Below are positions 16,082 to 24,609 of a stretch of 64,000 nucleotides of DNA, in pieces. Numbering within the stretch: position 1 is the first letter of the stretch; each line of letters starts with the position of its first letter. The notes beneath the pieces are model-generated. The model saw only the letters and a list, made by a program, of their open reading frames with translations. It did not search any database and was not told where the DNA came from. This stretch comes from Streptomyces sp. NBC_01294 (GTDB lineage Bacteria; Actinomycetota; Actinomycetes; Streptomycetales; Streptomycetaceae). The position numbers and the translations under genes are program-made. The DNA is taken from the NCBI RefSeq assembly GCF_035917235.1, contig NZ_CP108423.1, forward strand, positions 1,612,001 through 1,676,000. The letters are read 5' to 3'.

Positions 16082-16533
16082 GGCTGCGGCCCGGTGGCCG
16101 CGCCTCAAGCGCCGGCGGGGCTGGGTGGTGCGTCCTCGGCGGAGGCGTGGGCTTCGGGCCGGGCAGGGTGATGGCTTCGGGTGGGGCGGTGCCCCTCCGG
16201 GGGCTCTCCTCGGCTCGCGCCTGCGGCCGTGGTTCTGCCGTGCGGCCTGGGTTGCGCGCTCGTCCTGCGGGGAGCCCCCGGAGTGTCCCCGCCCCACGGC
16301 CCCGCTTCGTCCGAGACGGGGCGCGGATCCGCCGGGTGGGGGTGTGGGGACGGTGGGGGGTGTCCCCGCAGGACGAGCGCGCAACCACCCCGTACGGCCG
16401 GGACATGCCCGCAGGCGCGAGCCGAGGAGACACCCCCCGGCGGCACCGCACCCCCACCCCCGGTCCCGACCCCGTCCAGGGCACACATCCCCAGCCCCGC
16501 CGGCGCTTGAGGCGCGGCCACCGGGCCGCAGCC
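16082..16533. repeat. Long imperfect inverted repeat (about 450 bp) of Streptomyces interspersed type
   Basis: Three blocks are arranged symmetrically: A, 44 bp (16082-16125 against 16490-16533); B, 22 bp (16205-16226 against 16409-16430); C, 24 bp (16250-16273 against 16363-16386). Each pair is identical or nearly so in reverse complement, and the sequence between blocks has diverged. The whole could fold as one large hairpin with a loop of about 90 bp. The core CCAGCCCCGCCGGCGCTTGA also occurs, slightly changed, at 53139. The reading frames that cross it on both strands are produced by this GC-rich repeat and are not genes. Confidence 0.7.
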
Positions 16534-16662
16534 GGGGAACACCGGCCCCACCGGCCACTCCCGCGCGTGACCCCGGTCACACCGTCTCGCGATCCGGGAC
16601 GAGTCCGTCCGAATCGTGGACAGTAGTGGACTCCTCCAAGAAGCACATGACACGCTTCCGCC

Positions 16663-16746
16663 ATGAATGGAGCTGGAATTGCCTTGGTGAGTCGGCGGCA
16701 CGTCGACCTCGGCCGCATGTCCAGCGCCATCTGTCCGGCGCGCTGA
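16663..16746 (+). CDS. Putative leader peptide (cysteine-type uORF) upstream of sulfur operon
   Basis: 27 codons: MNGAGIALVSRRHVDLGRM followed by SSAICPAR. The block SRRHVDL-x-R-x-SSAIC is the signature of a family of actinobacterial leader peptides found ahead of sulfur-metabolism genes. The near-terminal Cys codon would let cysteine availability control ribosome progress and expression of the operon. In mycobacteria cysteine-responsive leader ORFs have been demonstrated; for this gene the role is inferred. The stop is 217 nt upstream of the sulfite reductase start. An alternative ATG lies 4 nt downstream but is out of frame. Confidence 0.65.
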   Translation: MNGAGIALVSRRHVDLGRMSSAICPAR

Positions 16747-16963
16747 CGGAACCAGCCACGCCGCACGTCGTCGCCGTCCCCGCCGCCGCGGACGCCGCCG
16801 ATCACCCGCCAGCCCCCTGAGGCCGATGTACCGCCCTGCCCGCCGGCAACCCCGGCAACAGTGCGGCAATCAGCCACACCCGCTCAGTGTCGCCGACCTG
16901 ACAGGGGTATGCCGCAGCCTCCCCCTGCCCTTGCCTTGAGCCGCCGAAGAAGGACGTACCGCC

Positions 16964-18667
16964 ATGGCCGCCACCCCCGAAACGCCTGCAGCCGCACCCG
17001 CAGCCGCGCGCCGCAAGACCGGCCGTCACCGCGGTGAGGGCCAGTGGGCCGTCGGACACCACACGCCCCTCAACGGCAACGAGCAGTTCAAGAAGGACGA
17101 CGACGGTCTCAACGTGCGGACGCGCATTGAGACGATCTACTCCAAGCGGGGCTTCGACTCGATCGACCCCAACGACCTGCGCGGCCGCATGCGCTGGTGG
17201 GGCCTCTACACCCAGCGCAAGCCCGGGATCGACGGCGGCAAGACCGCGATCCTGGAGCCGGAGGAGCTGGACGACGAGTACTTCATGCTGCGCGTCCGCA
17301 TCGACGGCGGCCGGCTGACCACCGAGCAGCTCCGCGTCATCGGCGAGATCTCCGAGGAGTTCGCGCGCGGCACCGCCGACCTCACCGACCGCCAGAACGT
17401 GCAGTACCACTGGATCCGGATCGAGGACGTTCCCGAGATCTGGCGCCGGCTGGAGGCCGTCGGCCTGTCCACCACCGAGGCCTGCGGTGACACGCCCCGC
17501 GTCATCCTCGGTTCGCCGGTCGCCGGCATCGCGCAGGACGAGATCATCGACGGCACCCCCGCCATCGACGAGATCTACCGCCGCATCGTGGGCAACAAGG
17601 ACTTCTCCAACCTGCCCCGCAAGTTCAAGTCCGCGATCTCCGGCTCGCCGCTGCTCGACGTGGCGCACGAGATCAACGACATCGCGTTCGTGGGCGTGAA
17701 CCACCCCGAGCACGGTCCCGGCTTCGACGTGTGGGTCGGCGGCGGTCTCTCCACCAACCCCAAGCTCGGTGTGCGCCTGGGCACCTGGGTCTCGCTCGAC
17801 GAGGTCCCGGACATCTACGAGGGCGTCATCTCGATCTTCCGCGACTACGGCTACCGCCGGCTGCGCACCCGCGCCCGCCTGAAGTTCCTCGTCGCCGACT
17901 GGGGCCCGGCCAAGTTCCGCCAGGTCCTGGAGGACGAGTACCTGAAGCGGAAGCTGACCGACGGCCCCGCGCCCGCGCAGCCCACCGGCCAGTGGCGCGA
18001 CCACGTCGGCGTCCACCAGCAGCAGGACGGCCGCTTCTACGTCGGCTTCGCGCCCCGCGTGGGCCGTGTCGACGGTGCCACCCTGACCAAGATCGCGGAC
18101 GTCGCCGAGCAGCACGGCTCCGGCCGCCTGCGCACCACCGCCGAGCAGAAGATGATCGTGCTCGACATCGAGGCCGACCGGGTCGACTCGGTGGTCGAGG
18201 CGCTGGAGGCGCTGGACCTGCGGGTCAAGCCGTCCCCGTTCCGCCGCGGCACGATGGCCTGCACCGGCATCGAGTTCTGCAAGCTGGCCATCGTCGAGAC
18301 CAAGGCGCGCGGCGCCTCGCTGATCGACGAGCTGGAGCGCCGCCTGCCGGACTTCGCCGAGCCGCTCACCATCAACATCAACGGCTGCCCGAACGCCTGC
18401 GCCCGTATCCAGGTGGCGGACATCGGTCTCAAGGGCCAGCTGGTCCTGGACGACGACGGCAACCAGGTGGAGGGCTACCAGGTCCACCTGGGCGGCGCCC
18501 TCGGCCTGGAGGCCGGGTTCGGGCGCAAGGTCCGCGGCCTCAAGGTCACCTCGGCCGGTCTGCCCGACTACGTCGAGCGGGTCGTCAAGAGCTACGAGGA
18601 GCAGCGCGAGGACGGCGAGCGCTTCGCGGCGTGGGTCGCCCGCGCGGACGAGAAGAGCCTGTCGTGA
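16964..18667 (+). CDS. sir: Ferredoxin-type nitrite/sulfite reductase (assimilatory sulfite reductase)
   Basis: 567 aa. It reduces sulfite to sulfide with six electrons using siroheme and a [4Fe-4S] cluster. The duplicated ferredoxin-like halves and siroheme domains are visible. The cluster ligands are the two cysteines in MACTGIEFCKLA (about 430-437) and the pair in NGCPNAC (about 473-477). Other signatures are LTDRQNVQYHWI and STTEACGDTPRVI. Position in a CysH/C/D/N operon behind a cysteine-type leader indicates sulfite rather than nitrite as substrate. AAGAAGGA lies about 10 nt before the ATG. The stop overlaps the next start (GTGA). Confidence 0.9.
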   Translation: MAATPETPAAAPAAARRKTGRHRGEGQWAVGHHTPLNGNEQFKKDDDGLNVRTRIETIYSKRGFDSIDPNDLRGRMRWWGLYTQRKPGIDGGKTAILEPEELDDEYFMLRVRIDGGRLTTEQLRVIGEISEEFARGTADLTDRQNVQYHWIRIEDVPEIWRRLEAVGLSTTEACGDTPRVILGSPVAGIAQDEIIDGTPAIDEIYRRIVGNKDFSNLPRKFKSAISGSPLLDVAHEINDIAFVGVNHPEHGPGFDVWVGGGLSTNPKLGVRLGTWVSLDEVPDIYEGVISIFRDYGYRRLRTRARLKFLVADWGPAKFRQVLEDEYLKRKLTDGPAPAQPTGQWRDHVGVHQQQDGRFYVGFAPRVGRVDGATLTKIADVAEQHGSGRLRTTAEQKMIVLDIEADRVDSVVEALEALDLRVKPSPFRRGTMACTGIEFCKLAIVETKARGASLIDELERRLPDFAEPLTININGCPNACARIQVADIGLKGQLVLDDDGNQVEGYQVHLGGALGLEAGFGRKVRGLKVTSAGLPDYVERVVKSYEEQREDGERFAAWVARADEKSLS

Positions 18668-18843
18668 GCGAGCGCGCCGCACCGTTCTACTGCCCGTACT
18701 GCGGCGACGAGGACCTGTTTCCCCACGAGACGGGTCACGGCGCCTGGGAATGCAGGGCCTGCAACCGAGCCTTCCAGCTGAAGTACCTCGGGCTGCTGGC
18801 CCGGGGCGTTCGGTCCGATTCAGCTGGAGGGGACGGAATATGA
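18664..18843 (+). CDS. 59-aa zinc-ribbon miniprotein of the sulfur operon
   Basis: GTG at 18664 overlaps the sulfite reductase stop, and its own stop overlaps the cysH start (ATGA), so it is translationally coupled on both sides. The protein has two CxxC knuckles (FYCPYCGDEDLF and WECRACNRAF), forming a one-zinc ribbon of about 40 residues with a short basic tail. A small ORF in this slot is, as far as I recall, common in Streptomyces sulfur operons, but no function is known. It may bind metal or act as an electron-transfer or assembly partner of the reductase. Confidence 0.75.
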   Translation: MSERAAPFYCPYCGDEDLFPHETGHGAWECRACNRAFQLKYLGLLARGVRSDSAGGDGI

Positions 18844-19568
18844 CCACCATTCAGGACGCCGGTCTCAAAACCGCGACGCTCAAGACGGCGACGCTCAAGG
18901 GCGTGGCCGAGCAGGCGGGCCGGGACCTGGAGGACGCCTCCGCGCTGGACATCCTGCGCTGGGCGGCCGACACCTTCGGCAAGAGGTTCGCGGTGACCTC
19001 CTCCATGGAGGACGCGGTCGTCGCGCACCTGGCCTCGCGGGTCTTCCCCGGTGTGGACGTGGTCTTCCTCGACACGGGCTACCACTTCGAGGAGACCATC
19101 GGCACCCGTGACGCGGTCGAGGCGGTGATGGACGTCAACGTCATCACGCTGACCCCGCGTCAGACGGTGGCCGAGCAGGACGCCGAGTACGGCCCGAAGC
19201 TGCACGACCGCAACCCCGACCTGTGCTGCGCCCTGCGCAAGGTCAAGCCGCTGGAAGAGGGCCTGACCGCGTACGACGCGTGGGCGACGGGCCTGCGCCG
19301 CGACGAGTCCCCGACCCGGGCGAACACCCCGGTGGTCGGCTGGGACGAGAAGCGGCAGAAGGTCAAGATCTCGCCGATCGCCCGCTGGACCCAGGACGAC
19401 GTGGACGCGTACGTCGCCGAGCACGGGGTGCTCACCAACCCGCTGCTGATGGACGGTTACGCCTCCGTCGGCTGCGCCCCTTGTACGCGGCGTGTCGCGG
19501 AGGGCGAGGACGCCCGCGCCGGCCGCTGGGCCGGGCGCGGCAAGACCGAATGCGGACTGCACGGCTGA
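18840..19568 (+). CDS. cysH: Adenylyl-/phosphoadenylyl-sulfate reductase CysH, with Fe-S cysteines
   Basis: 242 aa. It reduces activated sulfate to sulfite with thioredoxin. The PP-loop-type core (VTSSMEDAVVAHLA, VFLDTGYHFEET) and the catalytic C-terminal ECGLH motif are present. The pair CC (DLCCALRKV, about 128-129) and CxxC (GCAPCTRR, about 211-214) are the four [4Fe-4S] ligands of the APS-reductase branch, which argues that APS rather than PAPS is used. The N-terminus holds a short duplicated peptide LKTATLKTATLKG, produced by a 15-bp tandem repeat. ATG at 18840, with GGAGGGG upstream. Confidence 0.88.
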   Translation: MTTIQDAGLKTATLKTATLKGVAEQAGRDLEDASALDILRWAADTFGKRFAVTSSMEDAVVAHLASRVFPGVDVVFLDTGYHFEETIGTRDAVEAVMDVNVITLTPRQTVAEQDAEYGPKLHDRNPDLCCALRKVKPLEEGLTAYDAWATGLRRDESPTRANTPVVGWDEKRQKVKISPIARWTQDDVDAYVAEHGVLTNPLLMDGYASVGCAPCTRRVAEGEDARAGRWAGRGKTECGLHG

Positions 19569-19615
19569 TGACGACCAGCGTGACGACGACCGAAGAACTT
19601 ACGGAGACAGAGCAG

Positions 19616-20161
19616 ATGAGCGTGAGCGACCAGGGCGCCACCGTGTGGCTGACCGGGCTGCCGAGCGCGGGCAAGACCACCATCGCCTACGCGCTGGCCG
19701 AGCGGCTGCGCGCCGAGGGCCACCGCGTGGAGGTGCTCGACGGGGACGAGATCCGCGAATTCCTGTCCGCCGGCCTCGGTTTCAGCCGCGAGGACCGGCA
19801 CACCAACGTGCAGCGGATCGGCTTCGTCGCCGAACTCCTCGCGAGCAACGGCGTGAAGGCGCTGGTGCCGGTGATCGCGCCGTTCGCGGACAGCCGCGAG
19901 GCCGTCCGCAAGCGGCACGCCGCCGAGGGCACCCCGTACCTGGAGGTCCACGTGGCCACCCCGGTCGAGGTCTGCTCCGAGCGCGATGTGAAGGGCCTGT
20001 ACGCCAAGCAGGCGGCGGGCGAGATCTCCGGTCTGACCGGGGTCGACGACCCGTACGAGGCACCGGAGTCCCCGGACCTCCGTATCGAGTCGCACACGCA
20101 GACCGTGCAGGAGTCGGCCTCGGCCCTGCACGCGCTGCTCACCGAGAGGGGTCTGGCATGA
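19616..20161 (+). CDS. cysC: Adenylyl-sulfate kinase
   Basis: About 181 aa. It phosphorylates APS to PAPS. Walker A GLPSAGKTT (about 14-22), the DGDEIREFL substrate loop, GFSREDRHTNVQRIG and VCSERDVKGLYAKQ are diagnostic. I prefer ATG at 19616, which has GGAG 8-9 nt upstream and lies just before the conserved start. ATG at 19568 overlaps the cysH stop as TGATG and would add 16 low-complexity residues, so it remains possible. The gene overlaps cysD by ATGA. If CysH uses APS directly, CysC would serve PAPS-dependent sulfation rather than assimilation. Confidence 0.88.
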   Translation: MSVSDQGATVWLTGLPSAGKTTIAYALAERLRAEGHRVEVLDGDEIREFLSAGLGFSREDRHTNVQRIGFVAELLASNGVKALVPVIAPFADSREAVRKRHAAEGTPYLEVHVATPVEVCSERDVKGLYAKQAAGEISGLTGVDDPYEAPESPDLRIESHTQTVQESASALHALLTERGLA

Positions 20162-21099
20162 CCACGGCCGCACACCTGCACACCGATTCCGGCTCCGACG
20201 CTCCGTACGCGCTGTCGCACCTCGACGCGCTGGAGTCCGAGGCGGTGCACATCTTCCGCGAGGTGGCGGGCGAGTTCGAGCGGCCGGTGATCCTGTTCTC
20301 CGGCGGCAAGGACTCCATCGTCATGCTGCACCTGGCGCTGAAGGCGTTCGCGCCGGCGCCGGTGCCCTTCACGCTGCTGCACGTCGACACCGGGCACAAC
20401 TTCCCCGAGGTGCTGGAGTACCGCGACCGCACGGTCGAGAAGCACGGCCTGCGCCTGCACGTGGCGTCCGTCCAGGACTACATCGACGCGGGCAAGCTGC
20501 GCGAGCGCCCGGACGGCACCCGCAACCCGCTGCAGACGCTCCCGCTGACCGAGGCGATCCAGAGCCTCAAGTTCGACGCCGTCTTCGGCGGCGGCCGCCG
20601 CGACGAGGAGAAGGCCCGCGCCAAGGAGCGCGTCTTCAGCCTCCGCGACGAGTTCTCCCAGTGGGATCCGCGCCGCCAGCGGCCCGAGCTGTGGCAGCTC
20701 TACAACGGCCGCCACGCGCCCGGCGAGCACGTGCGCGTCTTCCCGCTCTCCAACTGGACCGAGCTGGACGTCTGGCAGTACATCGCCCGCGAGGGCATCG
20801 AGCTCCCCGAGATCTACTTCGCCCACGAGCGCGAGGTGTTCCTCCGCAACGGCATGTGGCTGACGGCCGGCGAGTGGGGCGGTGCGAAGGAGGGCGAGAC
20901 GCCCGAGACGCGCCTGATCCGCTACCGCACCGTCGGCGACATGTCCTGCACCGGCGCCGTCGACTCCGACGCCGCCACGCTCGACGCCGTGATCGCCGAG
21001 ATCGCCGTCTCCCGCCTCACCGAGCGGGGAGCGACCCGCGCCGACGACAAGATGTCCGAGGCCGCGATGGAAGACCGCAAGCGCGAAGGGTACTTCTAG
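20158..21099 (+). CDS. cysD: Sulfate adenylyltransferase subunit 2
   Basis: 313 aa. It is the catalytic ATP-sulfurylase subunit, making APS from ATP and sulfate together with CysN. The PP-loop SGGKDSIVMLHLA (about 46-58), HVDTGHNFPEVLEYRD, FGGGRRDEEKARAKERVFS and the C-terminal DKMSEAAMEDRKREGYF are all family signatures, and the length is normal. Its ATG overlaps the cysC stop; cysN follows 2 nt after its stop. Confidence 0.93.
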   Translation: MTTAAHLHTDSGSDAPYALSHLDALESEAVHIFREVAGEFERPVILFSGGKDSIVMLHLALKAFAPAPVPFTLLHVDTGHNFPEVLEYRDRTVEKHGLRLHVASVQDYIDAGKLRERPDGTRNPLQTLPLTEAIQSLKFDAVFGGGRRDEEKARAKERVFSLRDEFSQWDPRRQRPELWQLYNGRHAPGEHVRVFPLSNWTELDVWQYIAREGIELPEIYFAHEREVFLRNGMWLTAGEWGGAKEGETPETRLIRYRTVGDMSCTGAVDSDAATLDAVIAEIAVSRLTERGATRADDKMSEAAMEDRKREGYF

Positions 21100-21101
21100 A
21101 C

Positions 21102-22442
21102 ATGACCAGCACCACCGAGCAGTTCGCCGATCTGTCGGCGACCACCCTGCTGCGCTTCGCGACCGCCGGATCCGTCGACGACGGCAAGTCCACCCTGGTG
21201 GGCCGGCTGCTGCACGACTCCAAGTCGGTCCTGACCGACCAGATGGAGGCCGTCGAGGCCGTCTCCGCCCAGCGCGGCCAGGACGCCCCCGACCTCGCAC
21301 TGCTCACCGACGGCCTGCGCGCCGAACGCGAGCAGGGCATCACCATCGACGTCGCCTACCGCTACTTCGCCACCGCGCGCCGCCGGTTCATCCTCGCGGA
21401 CACCCCCGGGCACGTGCAGTACACCCGCAACATGGTCACCGGCGCCTCCACCGCCGACCTCGCCGTGGTCCTGGTCGACGCCCGCAACGGCGTCATCGAA
21501 CAGACCCGCCGCCACGCCGCCGTCGCCGCCCTCCTGCGCGTCCCCCACGTCGTCCTCGCCGTCAACAAGATGGACCTCGTGGGCTACCAGGAGTCCGTCT
21601 TCGCGGCCATCGCCGAGGAGTTCACCGCCTACGCCTCGGACCTGGGCGTCCCGGAGATCACCGCGATCCCGATCTCGGCCCTGGCCGGGGACAACGTGGT
21701 GGACCCGTCCGCCAACATGGACTGGTACGGCGGCCCGACGGTGCTGGAGCACCTGGAGACCGTCCCGGTCAGCCACGACCTCACCGCCTGCCCGGCGCGT
21801 TTCCCGGTGCAGTACGTGATCCGTCCGCAGACCGCCGAACACCCGGACTACCGGGGCTACGCCGGCCAGATCGCCTCCGGCGTGCTGCGCGTCGGCGAGG
21901 CCGTGACCGTCCTGCCGTCCGGCCGCACCTCGGTCATCGAGGGCATCGACGCGCTCGGCGAGAGCGTCGACATCGCCTGGGCCCCGCAGTCCGTGACCGT
22001 GCGGCTCAAGGACGACATCGACATCTCGCGCGGCGACCTGATCGCGCCGTCCGCGAGCGCCCCCGCCACCACCCAGGACGTCGAGGCGACGGTCTGCCAC
22101 GTGGCCGACCAGCCCCTCTCCGTCGGCGCCCGAGTGCTGCTCAAGCACACGACCCGTACGGTGAAGGCGATCGTCAAGGAGATCCCCTCGCGGCTGACCC
22201 TGGACGACCTGTCGCAGCACCCGAACCCCGGGCAGCTGGTGGCCAACGACATCGGCCGTGTCGTCGTCCGCACCGCCGAGCCGCTCGCGCTCGACGCGTA
22301 CGCCGACTCGCGCCGCACAGGGTCCTTCCTGCTGATCGACCCGGCCGACGGAACCACCCTGGCGGCGGGCATGGCGGGCGAATCCTTCGCCTCCAAGGCC
22401 GAGACCACCGTCCAGGCAGACGAAGAAGGGTGGGACTTCTAG
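21102..22442 (+). CDS. cysN: Sulfate adenylyltransferase subunit 1 (GTPase)
   Basis: 446 aa. It is the EF-Tu-like GTPase that drives APS formation by CysD. G1 GSVDDGKST, switch AEREQGITIDVAYRYF, G3 DTPGHVQYTRNM and G4 NKMDLVG are intact. Two beta-barrel domains follow. There is no C-terminal CysC fusion, which agrees with a separate cysC. It ends with DEEGWDF. Confidence 0.93.
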   Translation: MTSTTEQFADLSATTLLRFATAGSVDDGKSTLVGRLLHDSKSVLTDQMEAVEAVSAQRGQDAPDLALLTDGLRAEREQGITIDVAYRYFATARRRFILADTPGHVQYTRNMVTGASTADLAVVLVDARNGVIEQTRRHAAVAALLRVPHVVLAVNKMDLVGYQESVFAAIAEEFTAYASDLGVPEITAIPISALAGDNVVDPSANMDWYGGPTVLEHLETVPVSHDLTACPARFPVQYVIRPQTAEHPDYRGYAGQIASGVLRVGEAVTVLPSGRTSVIEGIDALGESVDIAWAPQSVTVRLKDDIDISRGDLIAPSASAPATTQDVEATVCHVADQPLSVGARVLLKHTTRTVKAIVKEIPSRLTLDDLSQHPNPGQLVANDIGRVVVRTAEPLALDAYADSRRTGSFLLIDPADGTTLAAGMAGESFASKAETTVQADEEGWDF

Positions 22443-22657
22443 ATCATGCGTGCCGATCTGTACTCCTCCTTCGCGAAGGAGGGCGGCCGCGTAGGCAGCG
22501 GCTCCCTCGGCAGCGGCCAGGGAGGGGTGGCGCGATGTGCGCGATGACGTACGCGCACCGCATGCGCGCCCACACCCCCCACCAGCTGCACCTGCCCCCG
22601 CTCCACAGACGAAGACGTGCGTCATGAGATGACCACGTCACGAGAGGAAGCCCTCCC
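22443..22657 (+). other. Segment between cysN and the ABC importer, with a palindrome and two overlapping mini-ORFs
   Basis: A perfect 18-bp palindrome CCTCCTTCGCGAAGGAGG lies around 22466-22483. One ORF (22446-22547) starts MRADLYSSFAKEGG 3 nt after the cysN stop, so it could be translated by reinitiation. Another, in a different frame (22535-22627), starts MCAMTYAHRMRAHTPH, is His- and Arg-rich, and has GGAGGGG about 9 nt upstream. At most one is likely to be real. The segment probably holds a leader or attenuator for the importer genes. Confidence 0.35.
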
Positions 22658-23782
22658 GTGCCTGCCACCGGTATCACCCGCACCACCCTGCGCCGCGGCG
22701 CCGTCGCCGCCGCGGCCCTGCCGCTCCTGATCGGCGCTCTCGCCTCCTGCGGCTACGGCTCCGAGGCGAAGAAGGAAGACGAGAAGGCCAACGTCGCGGC
22801 CACCGACGGCAAGAAGCTGTCGGCGTCCGAGGTCCGCATCGGCTACTTCCCGAACCTGACGCACGCCACCGCGCTCGTCGGCCTCCAGGAGGGCCTGATC
22901 GAGAAGGAACTGAACGGCACCAAGATCAAGCCGCAGGCCTTCAACGCCGGTCCGTCCGAGATCGAAGCCCTCAACGGCGGCTCTCTCGACATCGGTTTCA
23001 TCGGCCCCTCCCCGTCGATCAACGGCTATGTGAAGTCCAAGGGTTCCAACCTGCGGATCATCTCCGGCTCCGCCTCCGGTGGCGTGAAGCTCGTGGTGAA
23101 CCCGGACAAGATCAAGACCCTGGACGACCTCAAGGGCAAGAAGATCGCCACCCCGCAGAAGGGGAACACGCAGGACGTCGCGTTCCTCAACTGGATCTCC
23201 GAGAAGGGCTGGAAGGTCGACCCGGAGTCCGGCAAGGGTGACGTCTCCGTCGTCCGCACGGACAACAAGGTCACCCCGGACGCCTTCAAGCAGGGCTCGA
23301 TCGACGGTGCCTGGGTGCCGGAGCCGACCGCTTCCAAGCTCGTCTCCGACGGCGGTTCCGTCCTCCTGGACGAGACCGCCCTGTGGCCCGAGAAGAAGTT
23401 CGTGATCACGAACATCATCGTGTCGCAGAAGTTCCTCAAGGAGCACCCGGACGTGGTCGAGGCCGTGCTGCGCGGCACGGTGAAGACCAACGAGTGGATC
23501 AACGCCAACCCGGACCAGGCGAAGGCGTCCGCGAACGCGAAGCTCGCGGCGGAGAGCGGCAAGCCCCTCGACGCGAAGATCATCGACCCGGCGTGGCCGA
23601 GCATCGCGATCACCGACGACCCGCTGGCCACGACGCTGAAGACGCAGGCCGACTACGCGGTCAAGGCCAAGCTCATCGAGCAGCCCGACCTGGCCGGCAT
23701 CTACGACCTGACGCTCCTGAACAAGGTCCTGAAGGCCGCGGGCAAGCCCGAGGTCTCCGACGCCGGTCTCGGCGTCAAGTAA
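22658..23782 (+). CDS. ssuA: Sulfonate/taurine-type ABC transporter substrate-binding lipoprotein
   Basis: 374 aa. The Arg-containing signal peptide ends in lipobox ALASC, so it is a membrane-anchored lipoprotein. The body is an SsuA/TauA-type periplasmic-binding fold: VRIGYFPNLTHATALVGLQEG, GPSEIEALNGGSLDIGFIG, GVKLVVNPDKIKTLDDLKGKKI and a GAWVPEPTASKLV hinge segment. It probably captures aliphatic sulfonates or sulfate for the sulfur operon; the exact ligand is inferred from context. GTG at 22658, with GAGAGGAAG upstream. Confidence 0.82.
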   Translation: MPATGITRTTLRRGAVAAAALPLLIGALASCGYGSEAKKEDEKANVAATDGKKLSASEVRIGYFPNLTHATALVGLQEGLIEKELNGTKIKPQAFNAGPSEIEALNGGSLDIGFIGPSPSINGYVKSKGSNLRIISGSASGGVKLVVNPDKIKTLDDLKGKKIATPQKGNTQDVAFLNWISEKGWKVDPESGKGDVSVVRTDNKVTPDAFKQGSIDGAWVPEPTASKLVSDGGSVLLDETALWPEKKFVITNIIVSQKFLKEHPDVVEAVLRGTVKTNEWINANPDQAKASANAKLAAESGKPLDAKIIDPAWPSIAITDDPLATTLKTQADYAVKAKLIEQPDLAGIYDLTLLNKVLKAAGKPEVSDAGLGVK

Positions 23783-23814
23783 CCCCAGTCCAGCAACCCC
23801 AGGAGGTGACGACC

Positions 23815-24609
23815 ATGGCCACCACGCTCGCCAAGGCCGCCGAGGGCTTCGTAGCGGAGCAGACGCACGCCGCCCGCATCGCGCACGTCTCGAAGTCCTT
23901 CTCCGGCCCGGCCGGATCGCAGCTCGTCCTGGACGACATCAACCTCGATGTCGCTCCCGGAGAGTTCGTCACCATCCTGGGAGCCTCGGGCTGCGGCAAG
24001 TCCACCCTGCTCAACCTGGTCGCGGGCCTCGACAAGCCGACCGCGGGGTCCATCGAGACCCCCGGCGGCCGCCCGGCCCTCATGTTCCAGGAACACGCCC
24101 TCTTCCCGTGGCTGACCGCGGGCAAGAACATCGAACTCGCCCTGCGCCTGCGCGGAGTCGCCAAGGCCGACCGCCGTCCCGAGGCCGAACGCCTGCTGGA
24201 GCTGGTCCGCCTGGGCGGCGCCCACGGCAAGCGCGTCCACGAACTGTCCGGCGGCATGCGCCAGCGCGTCGCCCTGGCCCGGGCCCTCGCCCAGGACAGC
24301 GAACTCCTGCTGATGGACGAGCCGTTCGCCGCGCTCGACGCCATCACCCGCGACGTCCTGCACGGCGAACTCACCCGCATCTGGGAAGAGACGAACCTGT
24401 CCGTCCTGTTCGTCACCCACAACGTGCGCGAGGCCGTCCGCCTCGCCCAGCGCGTGGTCCTGCTCTCCTCCCGGCCCGGCCGGGTCGCGAAGGAATGGAC
24501 CGTGGACATCCCGCAACCGCGCCGCATCGAGGACGCGGACGTCGCGGAACTGTCCCTCGAGATCACTGAACACCTGCGTGGGGAGATCCGCCGCCATGGC
24601 CAGCACTGA
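23815..24609 (+). CDS. ssuB: ABC transporter ATP-binding protein (sulfonate type)
   Basis: 264 aa. Walker A GASGCGKST (about 60-68), Q-loop ALMFQEHALFPWLTA, signature LSGGMRQRVALARAL, Walker B LLLMDEPFAALD and the H-loop VLFVTHNVREAV are complete. The family is that of nitrate/sulfonate/taurine importers. AGGAGGTGA precedes the ATG by about 5 nt. It overlaps the permease gene by 14 bp. Confidence 0.88.
   Translation: MATTLAKAAEGFVAEQTHAARIAHVSKSFSGPAGSQLVLDDINLDVAPGEFVTILGASGCGKSTLLNLVAGLDKPTAGSIETPGGRPALMFQEHALFPWLTAGKNIELALRLRGVAKADRRPEAERLLELVRLGGAHGKRVHELSGGMRQRVALARALAQDSELLLMDEPFAALDAITRDVLHGELTRIWEETNLSVLFVTHNVREAVRLAQRVVLLSSRPGRVAKEWTVDIPQPRRIEDADVAELSLEITEHLRGEIRRHGQH

Noticed and set aside
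16125..16877. Several overlapping frames of 100-280 codons on both strands upstream of the sulfite reductase
   Set aside because: They arise from the long GC-rich inverted repeat and read as Arg/Pro/Gly low complexity; only the 27-codon leader ORF is supported.
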